A DNA stretch of 64,000 nt from Chitinophaga qingshengii (GCF_014529935.1 NZ_JACVFC010000001.1:186001-250000), one strand, 5' to 3'. Numbered from the stretch's first letter, positions 9,458 through 18,160 are shown. The notes: generated by a model not told the origin, from the sequence alone. Numbers and translations: made by a program.

Positions 9458-11371
9458 TTAGAGGTCCATAAATTCCCAGGCGCTTTGATAGGCATTTTTT
9501 GCTTCCGCATAAGCGATAAATCCGGCATAAAAAGGTAATTGTGATAAAGTGGCGCTATCGCCTACCACAACGAGTTTTTTCCTTGCCCTGGTCATCGCCA
9601 CATTCATGCGGCGGATATCGGAGAGGAAGCCGATGTTGTTATCGGCGTTGCTGCGGGTCATGCTGATGTACACGATATCCCTTTCCTGACCCTGGAAGCT
9701 ATCGATCGTGTTCACCGAAATACGGGCCAGGTGTGGCTGTAGTTCTGTTGCGTGTTGCAGCTGTTCCTGCAGCAGGTATACCTGTTGTTTATAGGGCGAG
9801 ATGATCGCTATCTCAGGGAAAGCATCGCTTTCCGGCTGCTCTTTGAGCGCAGCCACCAGTTGCAGCAGGTGCCGGAACAGGAAAGAGGCCTCTTCAGGAT
9901 TGGTAGTACTGGTGCCTTCCGTTTTTTCATCGAAACCGCAGCCGGCAGTATCGATAAACGCCAATGGTATGTCCGTTGCAAACAACTGCCGTCGGGCGAC
10001 GGTATGGTGCGCTTTTAATTTGTCCTGATAAAAAACCGAGGAGGAATAACCCATGATCATTTCGTGCATGCGGTACTGTTCTTCCAGCAGTACAACCGCT
10101 TCCGGATGCAGGGCCACACATTTTTCGAGCAAGGTGTTGCTTAGTCCTTCACGCGCCGCCCCTGTGGATTTGATGGTAGGCGGCAACTGGCAATGATCAC
10201 CCGCCAGGATTACTTTTTCCGCTTTGAGGATGGGTATCCAGCAGGCAGGTTCCAGCGCCTGGCCGGCTTCATCTATCACCACTGTTTTGTATCGTACGTT
10301 TCTGACCGTATAATGGTTGGCGCCCACCAATGTAGCCGTTACCACCTGGGCTTTGGCGATGAGGTCATCGGTGATATATTGTTCGGTTTTATCTACCTCT
10401 TTCATGATTTTATGTGCTTCATCAAAGAGGGCTTTACGCTGTTCCCTTTCGGCCTTACCGAAGTTGCGTTTGTATTTATGCGCCAGGTTTTTGTATTCGC
10501 TGGCTTGTTTTTTCAGTCGTTTTATTTCTTTCATGCTGGCGTGGCCGGACATTTTACTGTCGAGTGTCAGTGACGTGAGTCTTTCAGACACCCTTGCCGG
10601 GTTGCCTACGCGCAGTACATTGAGACCTTCATCCGCCAGTTTTTCGCTGAGCAGGTCTACCGCCGTATTGCTGGGCGCCACCACCAGTATTTTCTGCCGG
10701 TCTTTTTGCACCAGCGCTTTAATGGCCTGTACCAGCGTCGTGGTTTTACCGGTGCCCGGAGGACCGTGTACAATCGCCAGCTCGTTGGCCGATAAGATTT
10801 TGTTGACCGCTTCCTGCTGTACGGTGTTGAGTCCGGGTACCGTTACCGGCGGCATTTCCGTATCGAAGGAGGGCTTTTTTTCGCCGATGAGGATTTTGGC
10901 AAGATGGCCTTCCGGTTTTTCAACCAGTGCAGCCGCTTGTTTTAAGGCTTGTTGCATCTCATCATAGCTGTTATCGTCGAACAGCAAGTCGATGCCCAGT
11001 TTGCCGTTGTCGGCCCATTCCGGGAGTTCATCTGTCCGTAACGTCAGTTTCAGGCGGTTGCCCCCCTGGAAGGTAACGGTTCCCTCTACCCTGTCCTGTT
11101 GCGGATCATGATTGGAGAACAGTACCGCTGATACACCAAAGCGCAACTGATGCGCTATATCCTGGTGGGTAGTACGTTCCACTTCCACGGTAAGATAGTC
11201 TCCCCGGCTCATTTCAGAGCCTCTGATGGCTACCGGGTACCAGGTGAGGCCGTTGGCCCTCCGCTCCGCTGCTGACGAACTGGCCGTCAGCCGGAGATAA
11301 GATTGTCTGTCTTCTTCCCGCTCCTGTGACAGTAGCTGAAGAAGACTATTAAAATAAGCTGTGATGGCCAT
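9458..11371 (-). CDS. Superfamily 1 (Upf1/IGHMBP2-like) ATP-dependent DNA/RNA helicase
   Basis: 637 residues with the complete SF1B helicase motif set. After an N-terminal beta-barrel-like region (about 1-170) come the Q-motif-like LNTVQQEAVN, Walker A GPPGTGKT (203-210), motif II DEAG in VVIDEAGQALEP, motif III GDHCQLPPT, motif IV-like YRMHEMIM, motif V VNTIDSFQGQERD, and motif VI NVAMTRARKKL. This is the arrangement of Upf1/IGHMBP2/Dna2-type helicases, which move 5' to 3' on single strands. The cellular role in Bacteroidota is not established; nucleic-acid repair or RNA turnover is plausible. It starts at ATG 11371 after a 245 bp gap and heads a probable operon with the DinB-like gene. Confidence 0.92.
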   Translation of the reverse strand: MAITAYFNSLLQLLSQEREEDRQSYLRLTASSSAAERRANGLTWYPVAIRGSEMSRGDYLTVEVERTTHQDIAHQLRFGVSAVLFSNHDPQQDRVEGTVTFQGGNRLKLTLRTDELPEWADNGKLGIDLLFDDNSYDEMQQALKQAAALVEKPEGHLAKILIGEKKPSFDTEMPPVTVPGLNTVQQEAVNKILSANELAIVHGPPGTGKTTTLVQAIKALVQKDRQKILVVAPSNTAVDLLSEKLADEGLNVLRVGNPARVSERLTSLTLDSKMSGHASMKEIKRLKKQASEYKNLAHKYKRNFGKAEREQRKALFDEAHKIMKEVDKTEQYITDDLIAKAQVVTATLVGANHYTVRNVRYKTVVIDEAGQALEPACWIPILKAEKVILAGDHCQLPPTIKSTGAAREGLSNTLLEKCVALHPEAVVLLEEQYRMHEMIMGYSSSVFYQDKLKAHHTVARRQLFATDIPLAFIDTAGCGFDEKTEGTSTTNPEEASFLFRHLLQLVAALKEQPESDAFPEIAIISPYKQQVYLLQEQLQHATELQPHLARISVNTIDSFQGQERDIVYISMTRSNADNNIGFLSDIRRMNVAMTRARKKLVVVGDSATLSQLPFYAGFIAYAEAKNAYQSAWEFMDL

Positions 11372-11570
11372 GATTATTGCTGATTACGCTGATGAGGGAT
11401 ACTGAACCTTCGCCTGCCAGGTAATCTTATCTTTATAAAAATTAATTTTATTATCTATGTATAATATCTTAATTAACAGATTTACTCCAAAAGACATTAT
11501 CAAGGACGCAAGTTAACAAATGTCCTCTTCATTCATCTCACAAAAGCATCATATTCAAGCGCACAACACC

Positions 11571-11607
11571 GATCTCCGCCAATCGGCGAAATCTGCGGTA
11601 ATCATGG
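11571..11607. repeat. Possible dispersed intergenic repeat fragment
   Basis: In the 245 bp gap 11372-11616 there is no gene. The stretch at 11571-11607 contains a small hairpin (CGCC-aat-CGGCG) and, read on the minus strand, alternates GATTACCGCAGATTTCGCC with similar GATT/CGCTGAT words that recur at 11380-11405. This is the style of degenerate intergenic repeats seen in many Bacteroidota. Only one partial copy pair is visible here, so the call is tentative. The rest of the gap is AT-rich. Confidence 0.25.
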
Positions 11608-11616
11608 CTATTACGG

Positions 11617-12471
11617 TTATGAGCTGTATAATGTCAGGTAGGTCCGGTCAAACCGGGCTGCTTTCATGTCTTTCTGAGACATAAAGAATTGAATACAGCC
11701 GGCATCCCACCAGCAGAAGCCGACCTGGTTGTCGGAGTCTACCTGGAACAGCAGGGTGATATCGTTGATGGTATCATCCACCGCCTGTTCATCTCCCTTA
11801 AAATGCTCCAGCAACGTTTTACGGGCGTTGGCGGGTGAATAATCATATTCCTTGCCTGTAACCAGGTATACAGCAGCTTCGATCGCATGGTCCGCATGTT
11901 GGCCGTCGGCGTAACCACCGATACGGCCAATACCATCCGTGAGATGATTACATAGATCTTCCAGGCCATCCATTTCGTCGTCTGAGAGGAGGTTGTAATC
12001 TGCGTAGGTGTAGTTGGGCGGCATGATACTGGCGGCAGCCTGCAGCTGGTACCCTTTGAAACGGCCTCCCTCTTCGAGGGTGGTAGTGCCTGGCGGCGGG
12101 GTGCGTTGCAGTCCTGTTTTATCCGCGATGTATATCACCCTGTGCGCTATATTGCGCGCCTGATCCATATCTCCCATAAAGTAATACAGCATGCCGGCGG
12201 CGGGTAACAACCGGCGGGCGTCCTGCGTATGGAGTTCGTCCAGGTTGAACTGGGCGATAAATGTCATCGGCACACCATCGTCCGTCATCGGCCAGGGAAA
12301 GCCTTGTGGCAGGTCCGGATCACCGGCTATGCGGGAATTACCGGTCTGACTGTAATTTTCCTTTTCACCTAATATTAGGTTGATAATGGGGCGGGCTGCG
12401 GAAACCAGGTAGTCTTCCACCTCCGTCAGTTCGCACTGCCGGATTAACTCCTTATACTTATCGATTGTCAA
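11617..12471 (-). CDS. DUF1963 (YwqG-like) protein
   Basis: About 284 residues from a TTG at 12471. The family signature is clear: GDPDLPQGFPWPM near the N-terminus, FIAQFNLDEL, LPAAGMLYYFMGDM, and the C-terminal LLFQVDSDNQVGFCWWDAGCIQFFMSQKDM. These are the conserved blocks of DUF1963/YwqG proteins, whose function is unknown. The frame stays open further upstream to 12621, but that part lies inside the hemolysin III gene and is rich in Arg/Cys like an out-of-frame read. No ATG is available near the domain start, so TTG 12471, 11 nt after the preceding stop, is my choice. The start is the uncertain part of this call. Confidence 0.85.
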   Translation of the reverse strand: MTIDKYKELIRQCELTEVEDYLVSAARPIINLILGEKENYSQTGNSRIAGDPDLPQGFPWPMTDDGVPMTFIAQFNLDELHTQDARRLLPAAGMLYYFMGDMDQARNIAHRVIYIADKTGLQRTPPPGTTTLEEGGRFKGYQLQAAASIMPPNYTYADYNLLSDDEMDGLEDLCNHLTDGIGRIGGYADGQHADHAIEAAVYLVTGKEYDYSPANARKTLLEHFKGDEQAVDDTINDITLLFQVDSDNQVGFCWWDAGCIQFFMSQKDMKAARFDRTYLTLYSS

Positions 12472-12482
12472 GGTTACAATAT

Positions 12483-13127
12483 TTACATGGATAACAAAAT
12501 AGCGACATAGTGGCAAACAGCGCCGGAAAGCACCAGCAGATGCCATACGGCATGGGTATATTTGTACTTGTCCCAAATATAGAAAATAACGCCGACGGTA
12601 TACAAACCGCCGCCCACGCATAACATCACTATCACCGATAGCGGCAGGTCGGTGAAAAAACGTTTGCCGCCAACTACCAGCATCCAGCCCATGACAAGGT
12701 AGATGAGCGTAGAGATGATATCAAAACGGCCGGTGAAAAAGACCTTAAAAACAATACCGATAGCAGTAAGCCCCCATAATACCGATAGCAGGGAAATTCC
12801 GAAAGCATTGTTCATATACACCAGTAAAAACGGCGTGTAGGTACCGGCAATGAGAAAATAGATACTAATATGATCGAAGATGAGGAAGACTTTTTTGACG
12901 GCCGACTCCTGGGAGATATGATAAATCGTTGAACAGGTGAAAAGTAAAATAAAACAAAAACTATAGATGCCTGCCCCTACAATACCCGGCGTGTTACCGT
13001 GTGTAGCGGCGATGCTTGTTAATACCGGAAGGCCACTGATGCCGAATACAATACCGATGGCGTGTATTAATCCGTTTACGATTTCCTGCTTTCTTGTGTA
13101 GCCTGTTGGTGAAGCTGTCAGTCCCAT
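12483..13127 (-). CDS. Hemolysin III / PAQR-family membrane protein
   Basis: 214 residues with seven hydrophobic segments and the PAQR metal-site motifs: NGLIHAIGI in the first helix, CSTIYHIS, FDHISIYFLIAGTYTPF, and HAVWHLLVLSGAVCHY at the end. Length and motif order match YqfA/hemolysin III proteins, predicted zinc-dependent membrane hydrolases or receptors; the haemolysin name is historical. The stop lies 11 nt before the presumed TTG start of the DUF1963 gene, so both probably share a transcript that starts in the short gap after 13127. Confidence 0.92.
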   Translation of the reverse strand: MGLTASPTGYTRKQEIVNGLIHAIGIVFGISGLPVLTSIAATHGNTPGIVGAGIYSFCFILLFTCSTIYHISQESAVKKVFLIFDHISIYFLIAGTYTPFLLVYMNNAFGISLLSVLWGLTAIGIVFKVFFTGRFDIISTLIYLVMGWMLVVGGKRFFTDLPLSVIVMLCVGGGLYTVGVIFYIWDKYKYTHAVWHLLVLSGAVCHYVAILLSM

Positions 13128-13199
13128 GAGTCAAAAACATTTACTGCTGTAAATGTAGGACAAACCATGACTGCTGCGTGATAGAGATTCTCTATAGGA

Positions 13200-14189
13200 T
13201 TATCTTTTTTTCAAAAATATACCGGTCATTTCACCATCCGTAATATTCAATGCATCACCGGTACGCGGGTTATAGAATTTACAGGTGAAACGTACTTTTA
13301 TTTTTATACCGTAAAAAGGATAATTGCCATCCCAAACGTCTGTACTGACAATAGAGAAAGTAGCATCCGGCTGACCGGCCGTACTGCCGTTGAGGGTTTC
13401 CCATTCCACGCCATTTTCATCTGTCCAGTTGAGCTGCACCCCATCCGTGAACTGTCCGTTTTTCAAAACAAGGTAGTTGTAGTTACCCGGTTTAAAAAAG
13501 TTTTTAAAGTCCGCATCTGTCATGGCATCAAAACCACGCAGGATACCCATCGTGAGCTGCAGGCTTGTTTTGCCTTTCGGCAGCGTTGCGCCGGGCCATA
13601 CCACTCCTGTCGTCATAAACACATCGCTGGTACCAAGAATACCGGTCGTTGGCAGGAAACCGTTATCTTCCGTTACTTCCTGGACATATTGTTTTCCATT
13701 GACCGTCATGCGGTAGTAAAAATCTGCCGTAGGCGCCTGTACATCGCCATTGATGACAACGATTACACTGCAGGAAGACCCGTTGGTTTGTAAGGGGAAG
13801 AAAAAAGCGCCGTCTTTTTCCGGTGAACCGGTGCCCGTGAGGGTGATCGTTTGTTTACCTACTGTGGTGAAAGTACCGGAGGCAGTGTACGACATCCCGT
13901 TTACCATGCCGGTAGACATCGTCCAGAAGCCGGGTGTGGTCACTTGCACAGATACTTGTATTTTTGCATCACTGCCGAGTGGTGTACCGACTTTATAGGT
14001 GCCTTCTACTTTCGCATCGGAGCAGCTGCTGTTTTGCTTTACCAGTGTAAAAACAGCCTGGCCCTGTTGAGGCGTAGCGGGTGTATTTACCGGGTCAGGA
14101 CTTTCCCTGGAATACTCTTTGGAGCATCCCACCAGGGAAACAATCAGCAATAGCGCGAAGCAGTAGCATATAGGAAAACGTAGATTCAT
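13200..14189 (-). CDS. Hypothetical lipoprotein
   Basis: 329 residues with a lipoprotein signal peptide: hydrophobic core, then lipobox LVGC with Cys22, followed by a Ser/Pro/Thr-rich linker (ESPDPVNTPATP). The mature part is rich in beta-strand-forming Thr, Val and Gly and contains two Ig-like stretches (FTLVKQNSSCSDAKVEGTYK and TGTGSPEKDGAFFFPL). Paired cysteines in NSSCSD and GSSCSV may form a disulfide. It is likely anchored to the outer membrane. I do not recognise a family and no catalytic motif is visible. It is divergent from the SDR gene at 14264. Confidence 0.75.
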   Translation of the reverse strand: MNLRFPICYCFALLLIVSLVGCSKEYSRESPDPVNTPATPQQGQAVFTLVKQNSSCSDAKVEGTYKVGTPLGSDAKIQVSVQVTTPGFWTMSTGMVNGMSYTASGTFTTVGKQTITLTGTGSPEKDGAFFFPLQTNGSSCSVIVVINGDVQAPTADFYYRMTVNGKQYVQEVTEDNGFLPTTGILGTSDVFMTTGVVWPGATLPKGKTSLQLTMGILRGFDAMTDADFKNFFKPGNYNYLVLKNGQFTDGVQLNWTDENGVEWETLNGSTAGQPDATFSIVSTDVWDGNYPFYGIKIKVRFTCKFYNPRTGDALNITDGEMTGIFLKKR

Positions 14190-14263
14190 GATCGTTGTGT
14201 TAGCACAAATATAAATTAATAAGAATATCTTTAATCATCCGATTTATTTTTAACCCAGGGAAG

Positions 14264-15721
14264 ATGGAAAGAGATTTTACACAAGCGGAATGGGATAGCT
14301 GTATCAAAGTACTACAGGTCTTATCAAGAGATCCGGACCAGTCGCCGGACAATATGACATTAAAAGGGCTGGTGACCAAGTTGTACCGGCGAGCCAAAAA
14401 AGAGAACAAAGCCACCGTAGCCGAGGCTAAGGTGGCCGCCATTATACCACCGGAAGTGAGGATGACCTTGCACCGGTTACAGCGGATATCAAAACAACAG
14501 GATATCCTGAAACAGTACGACAAAAAAGAGATACTTTCCCAGACACAGCTTTACCGGAAATATGAATTACCGGAATCGGCTCTGCAAGCCGGTAAAACAG
14601 AAGGATTGATGCTGACGACGGAACAGCGTTGTTATACCTGTCAGTCGCCCTACCGGGAAGTTCATTTCTTCTATCATATGCTGTGCCCTTCCTGCGCAGC
14701 ATTAAACTACAGCAAACGGCTGCAGCGTGCCGATCTTCGTGGGCGCGTAGCCGTGATTACCGGGGGCCGTATTAAAATAGGGTACCTTACCGCGCTGCGC
14801 ATGCTGCGCGACGGCGCCAAAGTTTGGGTGACCACCCGTTTTGCCAAAGACTGCGCCCTTCGTTTCAGTGAAGAAAAGGATTTCAGCGAGTGGAGCCACC
14901 GGCTGAAGATCGCAGCCCTGGACCTGCGTAACCTGGGGCAGGTGAACCAGCTGATTGAACAGCTGTATGCCGAAGAGTCACACCTGGACATCCTGATACA
15001 TAACGCTGCGCAGACCGTCAAACGTCCCACTGCTTTTTACCAGCATCTTTTTGCGCGGGAGGAAAGCCCCGTGGAAACTTTGCCCGAAGCAGTACGGTCC
15101 TGCCTGGCCCCTGCCCCGCCATTCCGTTACCTCGGTGATGCCTGGGAGCAGCAGTTGTTGCCGGCCGAAGTACACCAGTGTTTCCCCGCAGGGCAATATG
15201 ACAAAGACCGGCAGCAGATAGACCTGCGGGCCAGCAACAGCTGGACCCTCCGCCTGGACCAGGTGCCACCCGGCGAGATGCTGGAAACACAGCTGGTGAA
15301 TGTGACAGCGCCGTTTATGTTTAACAGTAAGCTAAAAGCCCTGATGAAAAAATCCCCGTTTCCGAGACGGTTTATCATCAACGTATCGGCCATGGAAGGG
15401 CAGTTCAACCGCGGCTCCAAAACACCGTACCACCCTCATACCAATATGGCCAAAGCCGCGCTGAACATGATGACGCGCACCTCCGCACAGGACTATGCCG
15501 TGGACGGCATCTTCATGAACAGTGTGGATACCGGCTGGATCACCCAGGAAAATCCGCATCCCAAAAAGGAACGGATATACGAAGAAGACGGGTTTGTGCC
15601 ACCGCTGGATGAAACTGATGGTATGGCCCGTATATACGATCCCGTCGTATCCGGTCTTGGCAACCCGGAGATACCGTTGTTCGGGCATTTTCTGAAAGAT
15701 TACCTGCCATATGCCTGGTAA
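14264..15721 (+). CDS. Atypical SDR with N-terminal zinc-ribbon extension
   Basis: 485 residues, much longer than the usual 250 of short-chain dehydrogenases. Residues 1-120 are charged and helical. Residues 123-144 hold two CxxC pairs (Cys123/126 and Cys141/144), a zinc ribbon. The Rossmann domain begins near 160 with VAVITGGRIKIG (nucleotide-binding Gly167-Gly173), followed by DLRNL, ILIHNAAQ and a roughly 90-residue insertion (about 255-340). Ser375 in INVSAMEGQ fits the catalytic serine, but the Tyr-x-x-x-Lys motif reads Thr393-x-x-x-Lys397 (HTNMAK), so the catalytic tyrosine is missing. Sequences ending PHTNMAKAALNMM occur as a conserved oversized SDR group known to me. Redox activity is doubtful; a nucleotide-sensing or modified reaction is possible. 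An LRR gene follows 36 bp later. Confidence 0.85.
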   Translation: MERDFTQAEWDSCIKVLQVLSRDPDQSPDNMTLKGLVTKLYRRAKKENKATVAEAKVAAIIPPEVRMTLHRLQRISKQQDILKQYDKKEILSQTQLYRKYELPESALQAGKTEGLMLTTEQRCYTCQSPYREVHFFYHMLCPSCAALNYSKRLQRADLRGRVAVITGGRIKIGYLTALRMLRDGAKVWVTTRFAKDCALRFSEEKDFSEWSHRLKIAALDLRNLGQVNQLIEQLYAEESHLDILIHNAAQTVKRPTAFYQHLFAREESPVETLPEAVRSCLAPAPPFRYLGDAWEQQLLPAEVHQCFPAGQYDKDRQQIDLRASNSWTLRLDQVPPGEMLETQLVNVTAPFMFNSKLKALMKKSPFPRRFIINVSAMEGQFNRGSKTPYHPHTNMAKAALNMMTRTSAQDYAVDGIFMNSVDTGWITQENPHPKKERIYEEDGFVPPLDETDGMARIYDPVVSGLGNPEIPLFGHFLKDYLPYAW

Positions 15722-15757
15722 AATTATTGTTGATCATCACCTGTAAAAGATATTTAT

Positions 15758-16735
15758 ATGCAGCCTAATAGTGTCGTATGCCCCGTAGATCATGTAAAAG
15801 AAACGTTCCCCTTTCAGCGGAGTGAGCTGGACCCCGTGTTGCAATACCTGCAAGACAACCAGCCCTTGCCTGTTACCAACCTGGTGTTTCCCGTAGGCAC
15901 CGTTACTACCGACGGGCGGCTGGACATGTGCAAACAACAGCTGGGCATAGAAGGCGTACAACTGGTCACCGCCGCCTTACAGCAGAACACACAGATCAAA
16001 CATATCCTGATGGGGACCAATGCCTTTGGTAATCCCGGCGCCCAGGCCATTGCAGACCTGGTGGCCGTTAACAATACTATTGAGACCGTGTACCTGGGTT
16101 GTAATTATATAGAGCAGGCCGGCGCCCAGGCTATTTGCGAAGCGCTGAGCGACAACCAGTCCGTAAAAAGTATGTGGTTTAAAAGGAACCCTATTGGCGG
16201 TGACAGTATGCATCATATCGTACAGCTGTTGCAACAGAACCCGCACCTGCGTACCCTGGACCTGGTCAACACCTGCGCCGGCGAAGGTTTCCTCACGTTA
16301 TTGGAATACCTGAAAAACAATACCACCATAGAGCGGCTGTACCTGAGCGGCAACTACCTGACTGCCGATATGATGTTGCCTGTCAGCGATATGCTGGCGG
16401 CCAACAAACACCTCAAGGCATTGTTCCTGAGTGTGAACAATATTGGAGATAAAGGCGTGGCCAACCTGATGCCAGGCCTGAAACAGAATACCACGCTGGA
16501 GCAGCTCAGCTTGTCCAGCTGCGGTATTGAAGCCGAAGGCATGCAGTTGCTGCATAGTTTACTGAGCACCCGGCCCTACCTGAAATGGGTAGATTTGGGC
16601 TATGCGCCTTCCACTAAAGCGTTGGGGGCAAAAGGCAATATACCACAGCATCTTTCCGCGATGAAAGATTTTCCTTCAGTGCCGGAGAATTTTGCGCATC
16701 CTGATAGTAAAGCGATAAAAAGCGTGTATCGGTAG
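15758..16735 (+). CDS. Leucine-rich-repeat protein (ribonuclease-inhibitor type)
   Basis: 325 residues made largely of about eight 28-residue LRRs of the ribonuclease-inhibitor class, from about residue 65 to 280, for example IKHILMGTNAFGNPGAQAI, IETVYLGCNYIEQAGAQAI, IERLYLSGNYLTADMMLPV and LKALFLSVNNIGDKGVANL. There is no signal peptide, so the protein is likely cytoplasmic, and the repeats would form a curved protein-binding surface. The N-terminal 60 residues and the short tail lack repeats. It follows the atypical SDR by 36 bp in the same direction, which suggests an operon and perhaps a physical partnership. The partner is unknown. Confidence 0.88.
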   Translation: MQPNSVVCPVDHVKETFPFQRSELDPVLQYLQDNQPLPVTNLVFPVGTVTTDGRLDMCKQQLGIEGVQLVTAALQQNTQIKHILMGTNAFGNPGAQAIADLVAVNNTIETVYLGCNYIEQAGAQAICEALSDNQSVKSMWFKRNPIGGDSMHHIVQLLQQNPHLRTLDLVNTCAGEGFLTLLEYLKNNTTIERLYLSGNYLTADMMLPVSDMLAANKHLKALFLSVNNIGDKGVANLMPGLKQNTTLEQLSLSSCGIEAEGMQLLHSLLSTRPYLKWVDLGYAPSTKALGAKGNIPQHLSAMKDFPSVPENFAHPDSKAIKSVYR

Positions 16736-16828
16736 TAGTTATTTTTATAGGAAAAGGGACCCTACTTTTCAGCAGATCCCTTTTCAATTCCGTATATTCA
16801 TTACAGTGATAATCAGTAAAAAGTGCAA

Positions 16829-16899
16829 TTAGGCCGGTGAGATTCGAACTCACGTTTATCAATTGCAGATTGAGCGTCCTTCCACTAGACCACGGCTAA
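16829..16899 (-). tRNA. Degenerate tRNA-like element (Cys GCA-like anticodon loop)
   Basis: Read on the minus strand this has a perfect T arm (GTGAG-TTCGAAT-CTCAC), a D arm close to the bacterial consensus (GTCTAGTGGAAGGAC) and a 3' acceptor strand CGGCCTA. The 5' acceptor strand is one base short, so the 7 bp stem only forms with a bulge. In the anticodon arm, placing CTGCAAT as a 7 nt loop (anticodon GCA) breaks the stem, while the best stem (TCAAT with ATTGA) leaves a 5 nt loop. No CCA is encoded. It is therefore a tRNA pseudogene or a tRNA-like RNA rather than a certain tRNA. Confidence 0.45.
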
Positions 16900-16957
16900 T
16901 TGCGTGGTGAAGATATAAAATTTTTCAAAATATTCGTTGGCGTTATAGCAGAAAAAA

Positions 16958-17031
16958 GTGGAGGAGCAGGGCTCGAACCTACATCTCCGGTTTGTGCTGA
17001 CCGGTATTTTTCCATTTTAAAATATCCCCCT
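16958..17031 (-). tRNA. Second degenerate tRNA-like element
   Basis: Located 58 bp upstream of the first on the same strand. A T arm (GTAGG-TTCGAGC-CCTGC) and an acceptor stem of six pairs (GGGGGA with TCCTCC) are visible. The anticodon arm CCGGT/ACCGG is perfectly paired but encloses an 8 nt loop (CAGCACAA) that lacks the invariant U33 placement. The D arm is unusually AT-rich (TTTT with AAAA). No standard isotype can be assigned. It has the overall layout of a tRNA but not the details of a functional elongator. Confidence 0.4.
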
Positions 17032-17063
17032 GGATTGAGAACGCAAGATACTTAAAAATCAGC

Positions 17064-17420
17064 TTAGTTTTTCTGCTGATGGTATCCTTTATCTCCGTAT
17101 GGTTGCAGTTCCTCAAAGCATAATCTGTAAAGCGTTTGTACTTCCTTTTTATAGTCTACCGCCGGGTCTTGTGTGTCTTTCAGTTCCTCGACAATTTCGT
17201 AGGCGAAGCCTTTTTCACCGAGCTGGTTCCAGTCTTCCTGCAATGCCGTATTGGGGTGGGTGTTGGATTGTAACTGCAGCCGAACGGAGTTCCAGGCCCT
17301 ATCCAGGTCCATGCTGTGGTGTACCCATATACGGTTATTTTGTGTGTTCCGTACCTGGAATATACCCATGCGGAAAGACATTTGCCGGTATGTTTCTTTC
17401 AGTTCTTTTTTTGATTTCAT
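17064..17420 (-). CDS. GIY-YIG-like small protein with degenerate catalytic motif
   Basis: 118 residues that follow the GIY-YIG fold layout: MGIFQVRN in place of the GIY strand, RIWVHHS in place of YIG, then DLDRAWNSVRLQLQSNTHPN and a C-terminal FAYEIVEELKD strand. Small Bacteroidota and Firmicutes proteins of this length are annotated as GIY-YIG nuclease family, but here Tyr of GIY is Phe and the YIG triad is WVH, so nuclease activity is doubtful. The ATG overlaps the TetR stop by 4 nt (ATGA), so it is translated together with the regulator and shares its promoter. Confidence 0.7.
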   Translation of the reverse strand: MKSKKELKETYRQMSFRMGIFQVRNTQNNRIWVHHSMDLDRAWNSVRLQLQSNTHPNTALQEDWNQLGEKGFAYEIVEELKDTQDPAVDYKKEVQTLYRLCFEELQPYGDKGYHQQKN

Positions 17421-18016
17421 GCGTTCATATCTTTTAGCTGGCCGTCAATAAAGGTGGTGGCGGCTTTCAGGAAAGCCGGGTAACCAGCAGGCATTTGCCG
17501 GTTGATGTATAATAACAACAATCCGGAGAGGCCATACAGCAGTGCCGCCTTTTTGTTGGCAGCCATAGCGGTGCTGACGGTTTTACCGGTGATGAGGTAT
17601 TTCCATTCTTCCTCACAAAGTTTATCCAGGAACCCGGTGATTAAAGGAGCCGTAGCCGGTTGTTTATTCAGGTCGGAGAGTTTTTCCACATAAAACAATT
17701 CAAAGATGCCGGGGTATTGTACAAAATACTCCAGGTAGGCCAGCAGGATAGCCCGTAGTTTTTTCTCTCCCCTGGCGGCTTTGGCGCTGCGGGCCGTTAC
17801 ATGTTCCGTACATTCCGTCTGGAAGTCCTGTACACAGAGAAATACCAGGTCTTTCGCATCTTTAAAGTAGTTATATAAGGTAGCAAAAGAATAGCCTGCC
17901 TTTTCCGCGATGTTGCGAACGCTCACACTTTTTAAGCCTTCACTTTTCAGGATCTCTTTGGTAGCTTCGATAAAGTAGCCCCTGATCCGTTGTTCCTGCA
18001 AAGCTTTGTTCTTCAT
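17417..18016 (-). CDS. TetR/AcrR-family transcriptional regulator
   Basis: 199 residues from ATG 18016. The N-terminal helix-turn-helix is typical: IRGYFIEATKEILKSEGL, SVRNIAEKAGYSFATLYNYF, then KDAKDLVFLCVQDF. The C-terminal two thirds are helical and should bind a small ligand. The open frame extends to 18214, but a -7 box at 18045-18052 on this strand lies inside that extension, which settles ATG 18016 as the start. A 13 bp palindrome just upstream of the -7 box is its probable operator, implying autorepression. It is divergent from a cyclopropane fatty acid synthase gene, which it may also control. Confidence 0.9.
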   Translation of the reverse strand: MKNKALQEQRIRGYFIEATKEILKSEGLKSVSVRNIAEKAGYSFATLYNYFKDAKDLVFLCVQDFQTECTEHVTARSAKAARGEKKLRAILLAYLEYFVQYPGIFELFYVEKLSDLNKQPATAPLITGFLDKLCEEEWKYLITGKTVSTAMAANKKAALLYGLSGLLLLYINRQMPAGYPAFLKAATTFIDGQLKDMNA

Positions 18017-18044
18017 AATAAACCATTCACCTTTTACAATACCG

Positions 18045-18066
18045 CAAATATACTGAACACTGTTCA
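18045..18066 (-). promoter_or_regulatory. TetR promoter with palindromic operator
   Basis: On the minus strand TATATTTG (18052-18045) matches the Bacteroidota -7 element. Immediately upstream, 18054-18066 is the palindrome TGAAC-ACT-GTTCA, the form of half-site typical for TetR family operators. It lies between the expected -33 and -7 regions, so bound repressor would block the promoter of its own gene. The start codon follows 28 nt after the -7 box. Confidence 0.65.
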
Positions 18067-18160
18067 AATTTTGAAACATTATTCCATAAAATATATACAA
18101 CAGGCTCTGGCAGGCGCTGCAAGGGGTATGCAGCAGCATGGTTTGCACGCAGAATATCGT

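Noticed and set aside
11617..12621. DUF1963 protein starting at 12621 (334 residues)
   Set aside because: The extra 50 residues lie inside the hemolysin III gene and have the Arg/Cys-rich look of an out-of-frame read.
16829..17031. Normal tRNA-Cys and a second normal tRNA
   Set aside because: Acceptor or anticodon arms do not fold in the standard way in either element, so I report them only as tRNA-like.
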